Positions 55,282-64,000 of a stretch of 64,000 nucleotides of DNA are shown one piece after another (the first letter of the stretch is position 1; each line of letters begins with the position of its first letter). The stretch covers positions 230,109 through 294,108 of the forward strand of contig NW_005199601.1 of the NCBI RefSeq assembly GCF_000372725.1. Reading direction: 5' to 3'. Under the pieces are notes generated by a model, which worked only from the letters and a program-made list of their open reading frames with translations, ran no database searches and was not told the origin of the DNA. Source of the DNA: Emiliania huxleyi CCMP1516. Its lineage: Eukaryota > Haptophyta > Isochrysidales > Noelaerhabdaceae. The position numbers and the translations under genes were made by a program.

Positions 55282-64000
<8,719 letters not shown>

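Overview
This window reads as nuclear DNA of a unicellular eukaryotic alga, most likely a haptophyte (inference; no marker gene is present to prove it). The DNA is very GC-rich, genes are split by short (about 60-230 nt) introns, and many introns begin with GC rather than GT. The gene content fits this: ankyrin arrays, cysteine-rich surface proteins with long SPP-type proline linkers, CUB, WW, F-box and MACPF proteins, and a UCHL5-type deubiquitinase. A short interstitial block of CCCTAA telomere-type repeat lies at 51.36-51.43 kb. No rRNA, confident tRNA, CRISPR array or prokaryotic operon was seen.

Layout. 0-4 kb: a 5'-truncated multi-exon gene for a cysteine-rich, multi-pass membrane protein with cytoplasmic TIR-type domains. 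4.5-14.2 kb: mostly minus-strand genes (a repeat protein, a DUF1275-like membrane protein, a secreted CUB/EF-hand protein, a DUF3431-like putative glycosyltransferase, an RNase III-like protein with a ubiquitin-interacting motif) and one plus-strand gene with duplicated haptophyte-type domains. 14.6-15.7 kb: an element with perfect 31-bp inverted ends, about 30 bp upstream of a complete 10-exon UCHL5 gene (15.7-18.3 kb) whose introns are largely minisatellites. 18.6-20.8 kb: a 13-14 repeat ankyrin gene back-to-back with an intron-less copy of the C-terminus of the first gene's TIR protein. 22.9-25.1 kb: a 5'-truncated non-LTR retrotransposon with a chromodomain, ending in (AC)n. 25.6-28.1 kb: a multi-pass membrane protein. 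28.1-32 kb: mainly repeats. 32.1-36.7 kb: a large membrane-anchored MACPF protein. 38.0-38.9 kb: a CCCH/F-box protein. 39.7-40.6 kb: a PAQR/HlyIII-family receptor. 42.3-43.5 kb: a membrane/WW protein. 44.3-45.3 kb: a possible CDC123-like protein. 45.6-46.5 kb: a second inverted-repeat element. 47.1-49.9 kb: a Gfo/Idh/MocA-type oxidoreductase gene with repeat-filled introns. 51.4-54.2 kb: subtelomere-like repeats, a cysteine-rich unknown and a putative glycosyltransferase. 55.3-64 kb: one giant surface protein gene that runs off the right edge.

Themes. The main biological themes are cell-surface recognition or adhesion, ubiquitin handling and TIR/ankyrin signalling; these are separate genes with no evidence of co-regulation. 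The most striking genomic feature is how introns are built. In several genes the first bases of the intron are a diverged copy of the first bases of the downstream exon, as expected if introns arise by tandem duplication of an AGG(T/C)-containing exon segment. One gene still carries three tandem copies of such a unit. Dispersed repeats (a family ending in (TTACC)n, present in five copies, and a second family in about five copies) are scattered between and inside genes. Exon boundaries given here were inferred by eye from reading frame and protein-family continuity and need transcript support.
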